Positions 7,365 to 16,272 of a DNA stretch of 44,427 bases are shown here, one piece after another. The notes below the pieces were generated by a model. It was not told the DNA's origin, made no database searches, and saw only the letters and a list, made by a program, of their open reading frames with translations. The position numbers were made by a program, and so were the translations under genes. Origin of the DNA: an uncultured Sediminibacterium sp. (GTDB taxonomy: Bacteria > Bacteroidota > Bacteroidia > Chitinophagales > Chitinophagaceae); NCBI RefSeq assembly GCF_946481145.1, contig NZ_CAMLMJ010000029.1, positions 1-44,427 on the forward strand, read 5' to 3'. Within the stretch, counting starts at the first letter, position 1, and each line of letters begins with the position of its first letter.

Positions 7365-8149
7365 GATGCTGCTTCTAACTTAAAATTCAGGTTGAAAGTG
7401 GTGCCGATACCCGATTCGCTATCAATTTGTGCAGATGCGCCAATCATTTCAGCCCTTTGTCTGATACTGCTTAACCCAATGCCAGGCTTGAAATTTTCTT
7501 TTAATTCATCGAATCCTTTTCCATTGTCCTTTATTTGTAAATTGATCTGGTCGCCTTTTTTCATGATAGCTACATCCACTTTAGTAGCATCGGCATGCTT
7601 TAAAATATTATTACAGATTTCCTGAATCATACGGTACAGGAAAATGGTTTTACTTTTATCGATCTGCAGACGGTCTGTTTCGGTATAAAATGAGGTAGTT
7701 AGTAGTCCGGTTTTTTCTAATTGTTGTAATTCGTGTTTGATAGCGATTATTAAGCCTTCTTCAGCAAGACGGTCGGCATAGTATCCTGCACTCAGGTCCC
7801 TTAGTTCGCGGATGGCTTTGCCGACGAGTTCGGCTATATTGGTGATTTTTGGGTCACGTTGGCCTTCCATCATGAGGATATTGAGGTTTACTTTTGCAAG
7901 ACTCAATATTTGCCCTACATTATCATGTATTTCCTGGCTGACTATTTTAAAGGTATGGTCCTGCATCTCAAGCTGCGTTTGTAAAAGCTCTTGCTGAAAC
8001 TGAACCTCCCTTACTTTCTTTTCGTAAAACATTTTCTTTTTTCTCCGGAAAAAATTTACCAGCACCAGCATAGTTACAATGCTGAATAGCAGGATGAACA
8101 TTGTGGCTGTTATGATGCCGACAAGGACTTCTCTCGATACTTTTTCCAT
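7361..8149 (-). CDS. NarX-type sensor histidine kinase with one membrane helix
   Basis: The 262-residue kinase has one N-terminal transmembrane helix (about 8-33), a short coiled-coil linker, a HisKA_3 dimerisation domain with the phosphoacceptor His in QEIHDNVGQI (about 74), and a HATPase domain. ATP-binding motifs are EICNNILKHA (N box), KDNGKGFDE (G1) and GIGLSSIRQR (G2). There is no extracellular or PAS sensor domain, so the signal must come from elsewhere, possibly the seven-helix membrane protein encoded just upstream, which overlaps by 40 bases. An internal ATG at 8101 would remove that overlap, but would cut into the membrane helix. It phosphorylates the adjacent NarL-type regulator. 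Confidence 0.92.
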   Translation of the reverse strand: MEKVSREVLVGIITATMFILLFSIVTMLVLVNFFRRKKKMFYEKKVREVQFQQELLQTQLEMQDHTFKIVSQEIHDNVGQILSLAKVNLNILMMEGQRDPKITNIAELVGKAIRELRDLSAGYYADRLAEEGLIIAIKHELQQLEKTGLLTTSFYTETDRLQIDKSKTIFLYRMIQEICNNILKHADATKVDVAIMKKGDQINLQIKDNGKGFDELKENFKPGIGLSSIRQRAEMIGASAQIDSESGIGTTFNLNFKLEAAS

Positions 8150-8787
8150 AAGAATATAGCTACGGTGATAAATCCGTATAAAAATACGCTTAAAACCCTT
8201 GGGAAAAAGTGATAGATTTTTACTCCCCAGATCATAATAGGTTCACCTTTCAGAAAATAATGTAAAGCGAAACTGATGCTGTTGCCAACATAAAATAATA
8301 GAATACCCATTACCAACCAGAAGTCTGGTACATGAAAAAGATTTGTTTCGTAGTCATCGCTCACGATAAACTGTTGGTACATATATGCACAGGAAATGCA
8401 ACAAAGGAAAAAACCTCCTATTACATAGGTGTTGAAGTATAGCTGTATATAAACAGGCAAAAAGCAAAAATAGGAGAGCATGGCCAATACCAGCAAAGTA
8501 GTACCTACTGCAGTGATCCACTTCCATAGTTTAGACTGGAAGATTTCATAAAACTGATAGCCAAAAAATATAAATCCAAAAACGACTACCCAAAGGTATA
8601 TATGGGTATTACCTGTTACATAGTCTGCATAATATTTTGCAAAATGTGATCCGCCAAATTCACCCAATAAAGTAAAAGCCAGAAATGGGATGAAATAGAA
8701 GTAACGGGTATTTCTGATATGCTTCAGGTTATATAGAGCCGCCAGCAATGCCAGCAGCTCTACGATGAAATTACTTAATATAGGCAT
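8110..8787 (-). CDS. Seven-helix membrane protein, putative signal input for the kinase
   Basis: I do not recognise this 225-residue protein by name. It has seven hydrophobic segments (about residues 5-22, 28-45, 63-80, 89-108, 117-137, 152-175 and 192-212) and a short basic C-terminal tail. Conserved-looking polar residues inside the membrane part include E41 and H48 near segment 2 and a His in segment 6. It lies between a small hypothetical gene (9-base gap) and the NarX-like kinase (40-base overlap), which argues for a joint role in signalling. Transport is an alternative that cannot be excluded. Confidence 0.7.
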   Translation of the reverse strand: MPILSNFIVELLALLAALYNLKHIRNTRYFYFIPFLAFTLLGEFGGSHFAKYYADYVTGNTHIYLWVVVFGFIFFGYQFYEIFQSKLWKWITAVGTTLLVLAMLSYFCFLPVYIQLYFNTYVIGGFFLCCISCAYMYQQFIVSDDYETNLFHVPDFWLVMGILLFYVGNSISFALHYFLKGEPIMIWGVKIYHFFPRVLSVFLYGFITVAIFLWKKYREKSLSAS

Positions 8788-8796
8788 CTTATAAAA

Positions 8797-9222
8797 TTAT
8801 GGTGCAGTATTTCCAGTATTATAGGCATTCATCAAATCTTCTTCCGGAACATCATTGAAGAGGTTGTCGGGATCGGGCAAACCAGGAGTTCCCTGCATTT
8901 GTCCAAACCTTCTCTTAAACATGTGTTTAAACATCCCATTTTCATTTGCTTTCAGTGCCATATAGGATGGTACTAATAGAACATTTAGTTTCTGATCATC
9001 TTTACTGATACAGGGCAAAAAGGTTACGCACTGTTGTTCGATGTCTTCAATTCCGAGTTCAATAAGGCATAACCTGGCTCTTTCCAGGTAATCCTGTATT
9101 TCACCAATGGAATAGGTGATGGCTTCCCGGTAGTAAGGAGTTTTCCCAAAAATCTCCCGATACTCTTGTAATTCTTCTTCTGCCAGGGGGTAGGGTACGT
9201 GGCTTCCGTAATGTGTACTCAT
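8797..9222 (-). CDS. Hypothetical protein, 141 residues
   Basis: No recognised family. It appears soluble, with no signal peptide. It is acidic and rich in Glu, Tyr and Leu in its first half (EEELQEYREIFG, then a helix-like IGEIQDYLERARLCL). The C-terminal third is Pro/Asn/Asp-rich (GLPDPDNLFNDVPEED). It is the first gene of the membrane protein-kinase-regulator operon, ending nine bases before the membrane protein gene. The operon order suggests an accessory signalling role, but nothing in the sequence shows it. Confidence 0.65.
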   Translation of the reverse strand: MSTHYGSHVPYPLAEEELQEYREIFGKTPYYREAITYSIGEIQDYLERARLCLIELGIEDIEQQCVTFLPCISKDDQKLNVLLVPSYMALKANENGMFKHMFKRRFGQMQGTPGLPDPDNLFNDVPEEDLMNAYNTGNTAP

Positions 9223-9249
9223 TGCAGTTTGTATTTAAAGGTTAAAAAT

Positions 9250-9281
9250 AAAAAACGGCTGTGCTCCCACAACCGTTTTTT
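9250..9281 (-). terminator. Terminator after the phospholipase C-like gene
   Basis: Arms AAAAACGGCTGTG (9251-9263) and CACAACCGTTTTT (9268-9280) form a 13-base stem with one G-T pair and a CTCC loop. On the minus strand the hairpin is followed by a T-rich run, 37 bases after the stop at 9318. It separates this gene from the next minus-strand operon. Confidence 0.85.
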
Positions 9282-9317
9282 CACCCATTTTTTTGTGATG
9301 TAATATAAGATAGTTAA

Positions 9318-10313
9318 TTATTCTCCTGCAGCTTTTTTAGCAATCAGTAAATTTTGTTTGATCAGCTCATTTTTCCTGAATGACTCGAGTTCGCTATCCA
9401 ACTGTTTTTGCATTGCCGATGATAAATTGCCTCCTAATGAGCTAAGATCTGGTTTGCCCGCATCTACCCAGGCGGTATACCAAAAATCGGCAATCAGTTC
9501 AGAGGCCTGTAATAACCGGTCATTGATACTGGTTTTTAAAGCAGCGGCATATGCTTTTGCAAATTCAGATGTATATGATTTCGATTCTTTACCTCTCCTT
9601 ATTTGTACCCGATATTTTTGTTCGTCTGTAAAATGGGCAGAAACCTCTTTTTCTTTTGCGAGCATTTCCGGAACCATATCAAACCCAGTCCTTACAGCTT
9701 TCCAAACTGCCGCAGTGGGGTCTTTCAGATAAGTTGCCTGATGCGATGTATACAAATTATAATTTCCGATTTCAATTTCGGGTATCATCGATTCCCATAA
9801 ACTATGTAATCCTTTCTGGTCAGTGAGTTGTCCGTCATAATTAACGGTTGTATGTAATGGCACATGGGCATCTCCGATATAATGTCCTAAATCAGCAGCA
9901 TAGAAAAGGATACTGTCTTTTTGTTTCATTTTGAAAGCTGCAGTAAGTTTCGCCTGCATATATATAATATGGTATGGTACATAACCATATTTCAGCAGGC
10001 TGTCTTTTGAATAAACCTGTATGGCTTTTTCCCATTCTGTGGGCATTTTATGTGAAGCATCGGGACCATACATTTCAAAATCAATAAAATGCTTAGTGGC
10101 TTCAGTACTATCGGTGTTTCTTCTTTGGTCGGGTCTTGGGGCATTGGAAACCAGATTTTCCATGTTCTGGTAAAAAAATGACCTCACCGGATCCGGTAAT
10201 TCATAAACAGCCAATTGGTGAATGGTTCTGTGTACCAGGAATCCCCATCCGGAACTAATAATCGTTACGAAAAGTAAAATGGGGAGAATAAGTAGTTTTC
10301 CAGCTTTTTTCAT
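9318..10313 (-). CDS. Secreted zinc-dependent phospholipase C / S1-P1 nuclease-like protein
   Basis: The 331-residue protein has an N-terminal signal segment (about 6-23) followed directly by WGFLVHRTIH. In this family a mature N-terminal Trp binds zinc through its amino group. Other metal ligands are visible in order: HFID (about 92), GHYIGDAHVPLH (about 143-154), and HSLWE near residue 170. The HxxxE arrangement in the last motif fits bacterial phospholipase C better than the HxxxD of S1/P1 nucleases. It probably hydrolyses phosphoesters outside the inner membrane. The substrate is uncertain. Single gene with its own terminator. Confidence 0.75.
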   Translation of the reverse strand: MKKAGKLLILPILLFVTIISSGWGFLVHRTIHQLAVYELPDPVRSFFYQNMENLVSNAPRPDQRRNTDSTEATKHFIDFEMYGPDASHKMPTEWEKAIQVYSKDSLLKYGYVPYHIIYMQAKLTAAFKMKQKDSILFYAADLGHYIGDAHVPLHTTVNYDGQLTDQKGLHSLWESMIPEIEIGNYNLYTSHQATYLKDPTAAVWKAVRTGFDMVPEMLAKEKEVSAHFTDEQKYRVQIRRGKESKSYTSEFAKAYAAALKTSINDRLLQASELIADFWYTAWVDAGKPDLSSLGGNLSSAMQKQLDSELESFRKNELIKQNLLIAKKAAGE

Positions 10314-10457
10314 AGTATTTTTTGTAGAATGGGAGCGAAATTAGGATTTTAAGTACCTCAAACTGTAATATTTGATCATATTGAACTACAAATGGCCTGG
10401 GTGAAGCGCTTTTATTACCTTCAATCCCGGAAATTGTATCCATTACCATAACCAAAC

Positions 10458-11399
10458 ATGAATATGAGTAAGATTCTTGAACTGCAGGCATTAAGAAAAT
10501 ATTATGCTACCCAGAAAGCCGTCGATGATGTCAGCTTCTCCATCGAAAAAGGGAGCATATTTGGCCTTCTTGGTCCGAATGGAGCGGGTAAAACCACGCT
10601 CTTGCGTATGATCACAGGTATATTTTATCCGGATATGGGTGAAATTATACTGGATGGCAAGAAATTCGATGCCTTGAATGATGTACAGCTTATCGGATAC
10701 ATGCCCGAAGAAAGAGGTTTGTATAAAAAAATGAAAATTGGCGAGCAGGCACTATACCTGGCCCAATTAAAAGGATTGAGTAAGGCGGAAGCCATGGAAA
10801 AAATAAAGTTCTGGTTCAAGAAACTTGAAATGGAAACATGGTGGAACAAAAAGGTAGAAGACCTTAGTAAGGGGATGAGCCAGAAATTACAGTTTGTAAC
10901 TACAGTGCTTCATGAGCCTAAACTGATTATTCTCGATGAACCATTCAGCGGATTAGACCCTTTGAATGCTAACCTGATTAAAGATGAAATCTTTGGTCTG
11001 GCACAGCGGGGATCTACCATTATATTCAGTACCCACCGTATGGAACAGGTGGAAGAAATCTGTGATCATATTGTGCTGATGAATCTCGGCAAAAAAGTAT
11101 TAGATGGAACTGTTTCTGCAATCAAGCAAAGTTTCAAGGAGAATAAGTTTAGCATCAAAGCATCTGGCGAACAGATAAATACGGATAACCCGGCTTTTTC
11201 TCTTTTAGAAACTACTGCTAAAGGATATGTGGTAAAAATTAATGAAGGATATACAAGTAATGATATTTTAAAACATTTTTTACAGCAGGGTGCAAGCATT
11301 GAAGCATTCAATGAAATATTGCCATCATTAAATGAAATATTCATTCGTTTGGTAGAAGGCAGTAGCGCACGTACCAGATCATTTCAACAGGTAGATTAA
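10458..11399 (+). CDS. ABC transporter ATP-binding protein, NatA-type
   Basis: The 313-residue ATPase energises the membrane protein encoded 44 bases downstream. Walker A is GPNGAGKT (about 39-46), the Q loop follows, the ABC signature is LSKGM (about 140), Walker B is LIILDEP, the D loop is GLDP and the H-loop His lies in STHRM. A C-terminal extension of about 85 residues matches the DUF4162-type tail of Na+/drug exporter ATPases. Two nearby starts are possible, ATG 10458 or 10464 (MSKILEL). Gene order and family resemble NatAB sodium extrusion systems, but the exported substrate is not shown. Confidence 0.9.
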   Translation: MNMSKILELQALRKYYATQKAVDDVSFSIEKGSIFGLLGPNGAGKTTLLRMITGIFYPDMGEIILDGKKFDALNDVQLIGYMPEERGLYKKMKIGEQALYLAQLKGLSKAEAMEKIKFWFKKLEMETWWNKKVEDLSKGMSQKLQFVTTVLHEPKLIILDEPFSGLDPLNANLIKDEIFGLAQRGSTIIFSTHRMEQVEEICDHIVLMNLGKKVLDGTVSAIKQSFKENKFSIKASGEQINTDNPAFSLLETTAKGYVVKINEGYTSNDILKHFLQQGASIEAFNEILPSLNEIFIRLVEGSSARTRSFQQVD

Positions 11400-11443
11400 T
11401 CATTGGATTATTTATCACTTATCAACCACTAACGCTATAACTC

Positions 11444-12784
11444 ATGAATAAAATATTATTAGTAGCAAGAAGGGAATTTTCAACCAGGGTACAGAAAAAA
11501 ACATTCCTGTTAACAACCATCGGTGTTCCCGTACTCATTTTTGCATTTTATGCAGCAATGATTTTCTTCTCGGTTAAATCTGCCGATCATTTTAATATCG
11601 CTGTATTAGATAATGCCAATGTATTTAATGGTGTAATAGAAAGCAAGAAAGGCGGCGATATCAATTTCGAATTTGTAAAAGACGATACCAGCATACTTAA
11701 ATCCAAACTGGATAAAAAAGAGTATGATGCCTATTTATATGTTCCGGCTACTTACACTATTACCGGTAATACAAACGATTCTCTACAGTTCAGGTCTGCT
11801 AAAACAGTCGGTCTGATGACCCGCGAGAAAATTGAAAGCCGTATCAGTAAAGCCCTCGAGGAAAAAAGACTGATGTCTATGAATATCTCCAAGGCACAAT
11901 TGGATAGTATTCAGAACCAGAAAGAATCAATCACTTTTGCCAGTTCATCAGGTAAAACAGAAAACCAGACCAAAGTTGGACTCAGCTATGGCGTTGGTTT
12001 TGTTTCCGGATTTATGATTTATATTATCCTGTTTATCTACGGAACAATGGTAATGCGCGGGGTGGTGGAAGAGAAAGTTAGCCGCATTGCCGAAGTAATT
12101 GTGAGCAGCGTTAAACCTTTTCAATTGATGATGGGTAAGATTGTTGGTATTGGTGCAGTCGGTTTGCTACAGTTTATAATCTGGGGTGTATTAATATTTG
12201 GTATACAATTATTGATACCGGTATTATTCCCTCAATTATTCGAGCAAATGCAATCACAGCCAGTTCAGCCTGGTATGATGGCGGCCGCTACTAGTGCTAA
12301 ACAATCGGGTGCCCTAAGCGGCATTATGGCTGGATTAAGTGAAATAAACTTCCCGCTTATCATTGGTTGTTTTGTGTTTTATTTCCTCGGTGGATATTTT
12401 ATGTATGCATCCCTTTTCGCAGCAGTAGGTAGTGCAGCCAATGAAGACATGCAAGATGCTCAGAGCCTTCTGTTACCTATTATGATGCCCATCATTTTCT
12501 CCATCGTAATCATGATGCAGGCCGTAAATAATCCAAATGGTAATCTGGCAATTTTTGGTAGCTTATTCCCACTTACTTCACCCATTGTAATGATGGCAAG
12601 GGTTGCACACGGTATCCCAGACGGCGTAACCGTTTTCCAATTAATCCTAAGTATGGCATTCCTGATCCTCGGATTCTTCGGAACCACCTGGATCGCCGCT
12701 AAAATATACAGAACAGGTATTCTTATGTACGGTAAAAAAGTTACCTGGAAAGAACTTTGGAAGTGGGCGGTGAGGAAGAACTGA
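11444..12784 (+). CDS. ABC transporter permease, NatB-type
   Basis: A 446-residue ABC-2 family membrane subunit. One N-terminal helix (about 23-45) is followed by a large extracytoplasmic domain to about residue 180, then five or six helices clustered in about 184-430. The motif VEEKVSRIAEVIVSSVKP after the second helix is typical of this family. It pairs with the ATPase encoded just upstream and exports ions or small molecules. A hydrophilic loop near residue 275-290 is rich in Gln, Met, Ala and Ser. The gene ends seven bases before a tandem-word inverted repeat that probably terminates it. Confidence 0.88.
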   Translation: MNKILLVARREFSTRVQKKTFLLTTIGVPVLIFAFYAAMIFFSVKSADHFNIAVLDNANVFNGVIESKKGGDINFEFVKDDTSILKSKLDKKEYDAYLYVPATYTITGNTNDSLQFRSAKTVGLMTREKIESRISKALEEKRLMSMNISKAQLDSIQNQKESITFASSSGKTENQTKVGLSYGVGFVSGFMIYIILFIYGTMVMRGVVEEKVSRIAEVIVSSVKPFQLMMGKIVGIGAVGLLQFIIWGVLIFGIQLLIPVLFPQLFEQMQSQPVQPGMMAAATSAKQSGALSGIMAGLSEINFPLIIGCFVFYFLGGYFMYASLFAAVGSAANEDMQDAQSLLLPIMMPIIFSIVIMMQAVNNPNGNLAIFGSLFPLTSPIVMMARVAHGIPDGVTVFQLILSMAFLILGFFGTTWIAAKIYRTGILMYGKKVTWKELWKWAVRKN

Positions 12785-12790
12785 CATTGA

Positions 12791-12915
12791 AAATAACGAA
12801 TAAGGAATAAGAAATAAGGAATAAGAAAGTGAGATGCTGCTTCTACTTTCTCATTCCTTATTTCTTATTCCTTATTTCTTATTCCTTATTTCTTATTCCT
12901 TATTCCTTATTTCTT
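12791..12915. repeat. Fold-back of a 14-bp tandem word at a convergent junction
   Basis: The left arm (12791-12834) is made of AATAAG/GAATAAG words. The right arm (12842-12915) carries about four copies of the 14-mer ATTCCTTATTTCTT. The arms are complementary over about 31 bases with one or two mismatches, leaving a short loop near 12835-12841. The element fills the whole gap between the ABC permease and the GntP gene and reaches the GntP stop codon. It could form a very long hairpin terminating transcription from both sides. Confidence 0.88.
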
Positions 12916-14225
12916 TATATCACCAGATTCAACACCAGTACCCCCACAATCCCCAGCACCGAAATAATCGCTTCCATTACGGACCAGGATAGGAAGGTTT
13001 GTTTGAGGGTGAGGTTGAAGAATTCTTTAAACATCCAGAAACCGGAGTCATTGATATGCGATCCAAAAACGCTTCCGGTTCCTATAGCCAGTACCATTAG
13101 CTCTGGAGAAACTGCACCTGCTGTTACCAATGGTGTTACAACACTTGCAGCGGTAATACCTGCAACCGTTGCCGATCCGATGGCGATTCTGAGCATCGCC
13201 GTTATGATCCAAGCAAAAATAAGGGGAGGCATTTGCCATTTACTGCTGAATGAGGCAATGTATTGATCAGTACCACTGTCTTGTAATACTTGTTTGAATA
13301 TACCTCCGGCAGTAATAATCAATAGGATAACAGCAATCCCCGAAATGGCTTCATTCAACCATTTGGTGATGGTTTCCATATTGTTCCCGCCTTTTATACC
13401 GAAAAACCAGATGGCCATAAAAACAGCAATAAGCAAGGCAATCGTTGGGTCGCCAATAAACAAAACCGCTTTTTTGAATAGTCCATCTGCTAAAAAATAT
13501 TGAGCCAGCACTGCCAGCGTAATAAGTATAACAGGAAGGAGTCCGATCAGAAAACTTGGCAATGTGCCGGGTAGTTTTTTGTTTTCTTCTGTTGAAGTAC
13601 TAAACAGAAACGACGAAATATTCACTTCCGTTTTTTTCAATAACCTTCCAAGCATAGGGCCCGCAACTATTACAACAGGTATCGTTATAATCATTCCATA
13701 AACCAGTGTTTTTCCCATGTCTGCATGGAATGCATTTACCAGAAATACCGGACTCGGATGGGGTGGAAGAAAGCAGTGGGTAGTAGATAGCGCGGCAGCC
13801 ATTGGAATAGCCACATATAATAAAGGGAGTTTTGCTTTATGTGCCACAGAAAATACCAATGGTACAAGTATTACAAAACCTGCATTATAATAAAGCGGAA
13901 TACCGATAAAGAAACCTGTTAACATAATGGCCCACTGGATATTTTTTTCACCAAATCCATTAATCAGGGTCGTCGAAATTTTTTCTGCAGCACCACCTGT
14001 TTCAAGCAATTTTCCTAAAATAGCACCCAGGCAAATAATTAGTGCCAGTCCTCCCAAAGTATTTGCAGCTCCTTTCTCTACTGATTTAATTATTTCAGCC
14101 GGTTGCATGCCCAAACAAATACCAGATAGAATAGCAACGATCAACAGTGATAAAAAAGGACTCACTTTTTTATAAGTAAGGAATAGTTGCAGGCAGATGG
14201 CTAAAAAAATGACAAGCAGTTCCAT
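12915..14225 (-). CDS. GntP-family gluconate/aldonate:H+ symporter
   Basis: A 436-residue inner-membrane permease with about 12 hydrophobic segments, matching the gluconate:H+ symporter family. Recognisable family stretches are LGGLALIICLGAILGKLLE (about 56-74), the His/Pro-rich loop CFLPPHPSPV (about 151), and GSATVAGITAASV near residue 354. The length is normal. It is the last gene of the six-gene cluster, 25 bases after the xylanase gene. Because that cluster encodes sugar oxidation and aldonic-acid dehydration, the likely cargo is xylonate, gluconate or a similar acid made in the periplasm. Confidence 0.88.
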   Translation of the reverse strand: MELLVIFLAICLQLFLTYKKVSPFLSLLIVAILSGICLGMQPAEIIKSVEKGAANTLGGLALIICLGAILGKLLETGGAAEKISTTLINGFGEKNIQWAIMLTGFFIGIPLYYNAGFVILVPLVFSVAHKAKLPLLYVAIPMAAALSTTHCFLPPHPSPVFLVNAFHADMGKTLVYGMIITIPVVIVAGPMLGRLLKKTEVNISSFLFSTSTEENKKLPGTLPSFLIGLLPVILITLAVLAQYFLADGLFKKAVLFIGDPTIALLIAVFMAIWFFGIKGGNNMETITKWLNEAISGIAVILLIITAGGIFKQVLQDSGTDQYIASFSSKWQMPPLIFAWIITAMLRIAIGSATVAGITAASVVTPLVTAGAVSPELMVLAIGTGSVFGSHINDSGFWMFKEFFNLTLKQTFLSWSVMEAIISVLGIVGVLVLNLVI

Positions 14226-14250
14226 ATAATACTTTAAAAAGGTGAAATAT

Positions 14251-15408
14251 TTATTTCGATGATGGAATAGCCATCACAGCTTCCAGAGCGGGCTTTGGTT
14301 GTTTATTTGTATCCCATAATAAAGGATAATTGGTTCTGTTTGGAATAGGGTAGTCGTTTTTCCAACTCATTCCATCATGTATTCCCCAGCAGGTTACACG
14401 GGCTATTTTATCGCGTCTGCCATAAAAAATACCAAATAGTTCTTTGTACCGGTTGGTTAATGCTTTTTGTACATCATCCGGCAATCCTTTTTGGTAAGGG
14501 TCTAAAAATGTTTTGAATTCTTCCAACTGAAATTGTTTATCGCTCATGCCTTGCCCGATAATCTGTCCTTCTTTTGTCAATGGTAAAACATCTACATCCA
14601 GTTCAGTGATCATTACTTTTACGCCCGTAGCAGCATAAGCATCAATGGCAGATTCAATGTATTCGGTTTTAGGGAAGTTAAGTCCCCAGTGACCCTGAAT
14701 ACCGACACCATCAATCCTGATACCTTCCTTCTGCAACATTTTTACCATTCGAACAATGCCATCTCTTTTGGTGGGGCGCCATGCATTGAAATCATTATAA
14801 TACAATTCAGTATTAGGTGCATATTGACTGGCAAATTTGAATGCATACTTTACAAGTGTATCGCCATTGCCAAATGCATTTACCCATGTTGTGGGCCTGT
14901 AACTACCATCGTTGTCGATTACTTCATTAACTACGTCCCAGGCATGAACCCTGCCAGCATAACGACCGGCTACTTTTTCAATATGACTGCGCAGTCGTTC
15001 AATCTGTTCTGCTTTAGTGTTTGGCTGTCCATTTGCATTAGTAAAAAACCATGCAGGCACCTGATTATGCCAAACCAGGGTATGACCCACAATAAACATT
15101 TTATTTGCTTCGCCAAAAGCAACAAAAGCATCAGCCGGACCGAAATTGAATACACCGGGTCTTGGATTAACCAGTGCAGCTTTCATCGAATTTTCCAGTG
15201 TGATACTGTTGAAATGCTTCACCACAATAGCTTGTGAAGCTGCATCGCTTCCTGATACGATAGCATCGTTAACTGCTGCGCCAATAAGGAATGTATTTTT
15301 ATAGGCATCTTTTAATCCAATTGTATCCGCCTTTTCCTTACCCGTAAAACTTACAATCGCATAAAGTACAAAACCATAAGCTGCAATCAGGAGCCATTTT
15401 TTTTTCAT
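14251..15408 (-). CDS. Endo-1,4-beta-xylanase, glycoside hydrolase family 10
   Basis: GH10 enzymes cut beta-1,4-xylan internally. The 385-residue protein has an N-terminal membrane or signal segment (MKKKWLLIAAYGFVLYAIVSF), so it is exported. The TIM-barrel motifs are clear: GHTLVWHNQVPAWF, the acid/base Glu in WDVVNEVIDNDG, YYNDFNAW, GIQGHW, and the nucleophile Glu in ITELDVDVL. No carbohydrate-binding module is attached. ATG 15408 is preferred to an in-frame TTG at 15429. It sits inside the aldonate operon, which points to xylose as the sugar being oxidised. Confidence 0.94.
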   Translation of the reverse strand: MKKKWLLIAAYGFVLYAIVSFTGKEKADTIGLKDAYKNTFLIGAAVNDAIVSGSDAASQAIVVKHFNSITLENSMKAALVNPRPGVFNFGPADAFVAFGEANKMFIVGHTLVWHNQVPAWFFTNANGQPNTKAEQIERLRSHIEKVAGRYAGRVHAWDVVNEVIDNDGSYRPTTWVNAFGNGDTLVKYAFKFASQYAPNTELYYNDFNAWRPTKRDGIVRMVKMLQKEGIRIDGVGIQGHWGLNFPKTEYIESAIDAYAATGVKVMITELDVDVLPLTKEGQIIGQGMSDKQFQLEEFKTFLDPYQKGLPDDVQKALTNRYKELFGIFYGRRDKIARVTCWGIHDGMSWKNDYPIPNRTNYPLLWDTNKQPKPALEAVMAIPSSK

Positions 15409-15429
15409 ATAGCTGGTATTTCTTTTCAA

Positions 15430-16266
15430 TCAGGCAACTATGTTAACCAATGTGCCGATTGATTCGATGGTAATGCTTATTTCGTCTCCGCTTTTTAAAG
15501 TGAAGCTGCTATCTGGTACAATACCGGTGCCCGTCATCACCAAGCAGCCGAAGGGAAAACTCGCTTCTCTGAATACAAAAGATACTAATTCTTCCGGAGT
15601 ACGTTTCATTTGTGACAAAGTAATTGATCCTTCAAAGACAGTCTTATCAGCTCTATTAATAGAAAGCGTTATTGCTGTTTCTTTACTAAGAGGTTTGTCG
15701 GTAAGAAAAATACAAGGACCAACTGCAGCACACGCATCATAAGTTTTTGCCTGTGGCAGGTACAAAGGGTTTTCTCCTTCGATGCTTCTGCTGCTCATAT
15801 CGTTTCCGATAGTATAGCCAATAATTTTACCTGAAGAGGTAACTACCAGTGTAAGCTCTGGCTCCGGCACATCCCATGTACTGTCTTTTCTGATCCTTAC
15901 TTTTTCACCATGCCCTACAACCCGATGAGGAGTTGCCTTGAAGAATACTTCCGGTCTTTCTGCTTCATATACTTTTGCATAAAAATCTGCCCCACCACTG
16001 TCTTTACTTTCTTCCTGCCGGCCTATTTTACTTCTCAGATAGGTAACACCGCAAGCCCAGAGTTCCTGCTGGTTTCCAATAGGCGCTTTTAATGCATCAT
16101 CCTCTATATGTTTAATAGGTTGAGCCTTTCCCGAATTGATCCATTCGGTTGACTGAATTAACGCATTATCGTTATTGATAAAGCTGTTCCAGTCTTCTCC
16201 GGCTGCAAAGAAAAATTGACTGTCTTGTTCTAATGCAATGCCATGCTGTAAGTGATAGGCCTTCAT
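15430..16266 (-). CDS. FAH-family 2-keto-3-deoxy-sugar-acid dehydratase (putative)
   Basis: The 278-residue protein belongs to the fumarylacetoacetate hydrolase superfamily. Metal-ligand regions are recognisable in EPELTLVV (Glu pair near residue 135) and further downstream. The stretch [19 protein letters not shown] (about 158-176) is what I expect of 2-keto-3-deoxy-D-arabinonate/xylonate dehydratases, which convert the keto-deoxy acid to 2-oxoglutarate semialdehyde. No signal peptide, so cytosolic. It lies six bases after the lactonase gene in an operon with a sugar-acid dehydratase, which would supply its substrate. Other FAH reactions, such as diketo-acid hydrolysis, cannot be excluded from sequence alone. 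Confidence 0.8.
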   Translation of the reverse strand: MKAYHLQHGIALEQDSQFFFAAGEDWNSFINNDNALIQSTEWINSGKAQPIKHIEDDALKAPIGNQQELWACGVTYLRSKIGRQEESKDSGGADFYAKVYEAERPEVFFKATPHRVVGHGEKVRIRKDSTWDVPEPELTLVVTSSGKIIGYTIGNDMSSRSIEGENPLYLPQAKTYDACAAVGPCIFLTDKPLSKETAITLSINRADKTVFEGSITLSQMKRTPEELVSFVFREASFPFGCLVMTGTGIVPDSSFTLKSGDEISITIESIGTLVNIVA

Positions 16267-16272
16267 TTGTTT

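Noticed and set aside
12281..12296. Adjacent NotI and SpeI sites that recall a cloning scar
   Set aside because: They lie in frame within the ABC permease gene (encoding Ala-Ala-Ala-Thr-Ser-Ala) with no vector sequence around them. The order also differs from common assembly standards, so chance is sufficient.
12829..13266. Open frame of 145 codons on the plus strand
   Set aside because: It begins inside the low-complexity AT-rich repeat (giving a Phe/Leu/Tyr-rich start) and then runs antisense to gntP. No protein family is recognisable.
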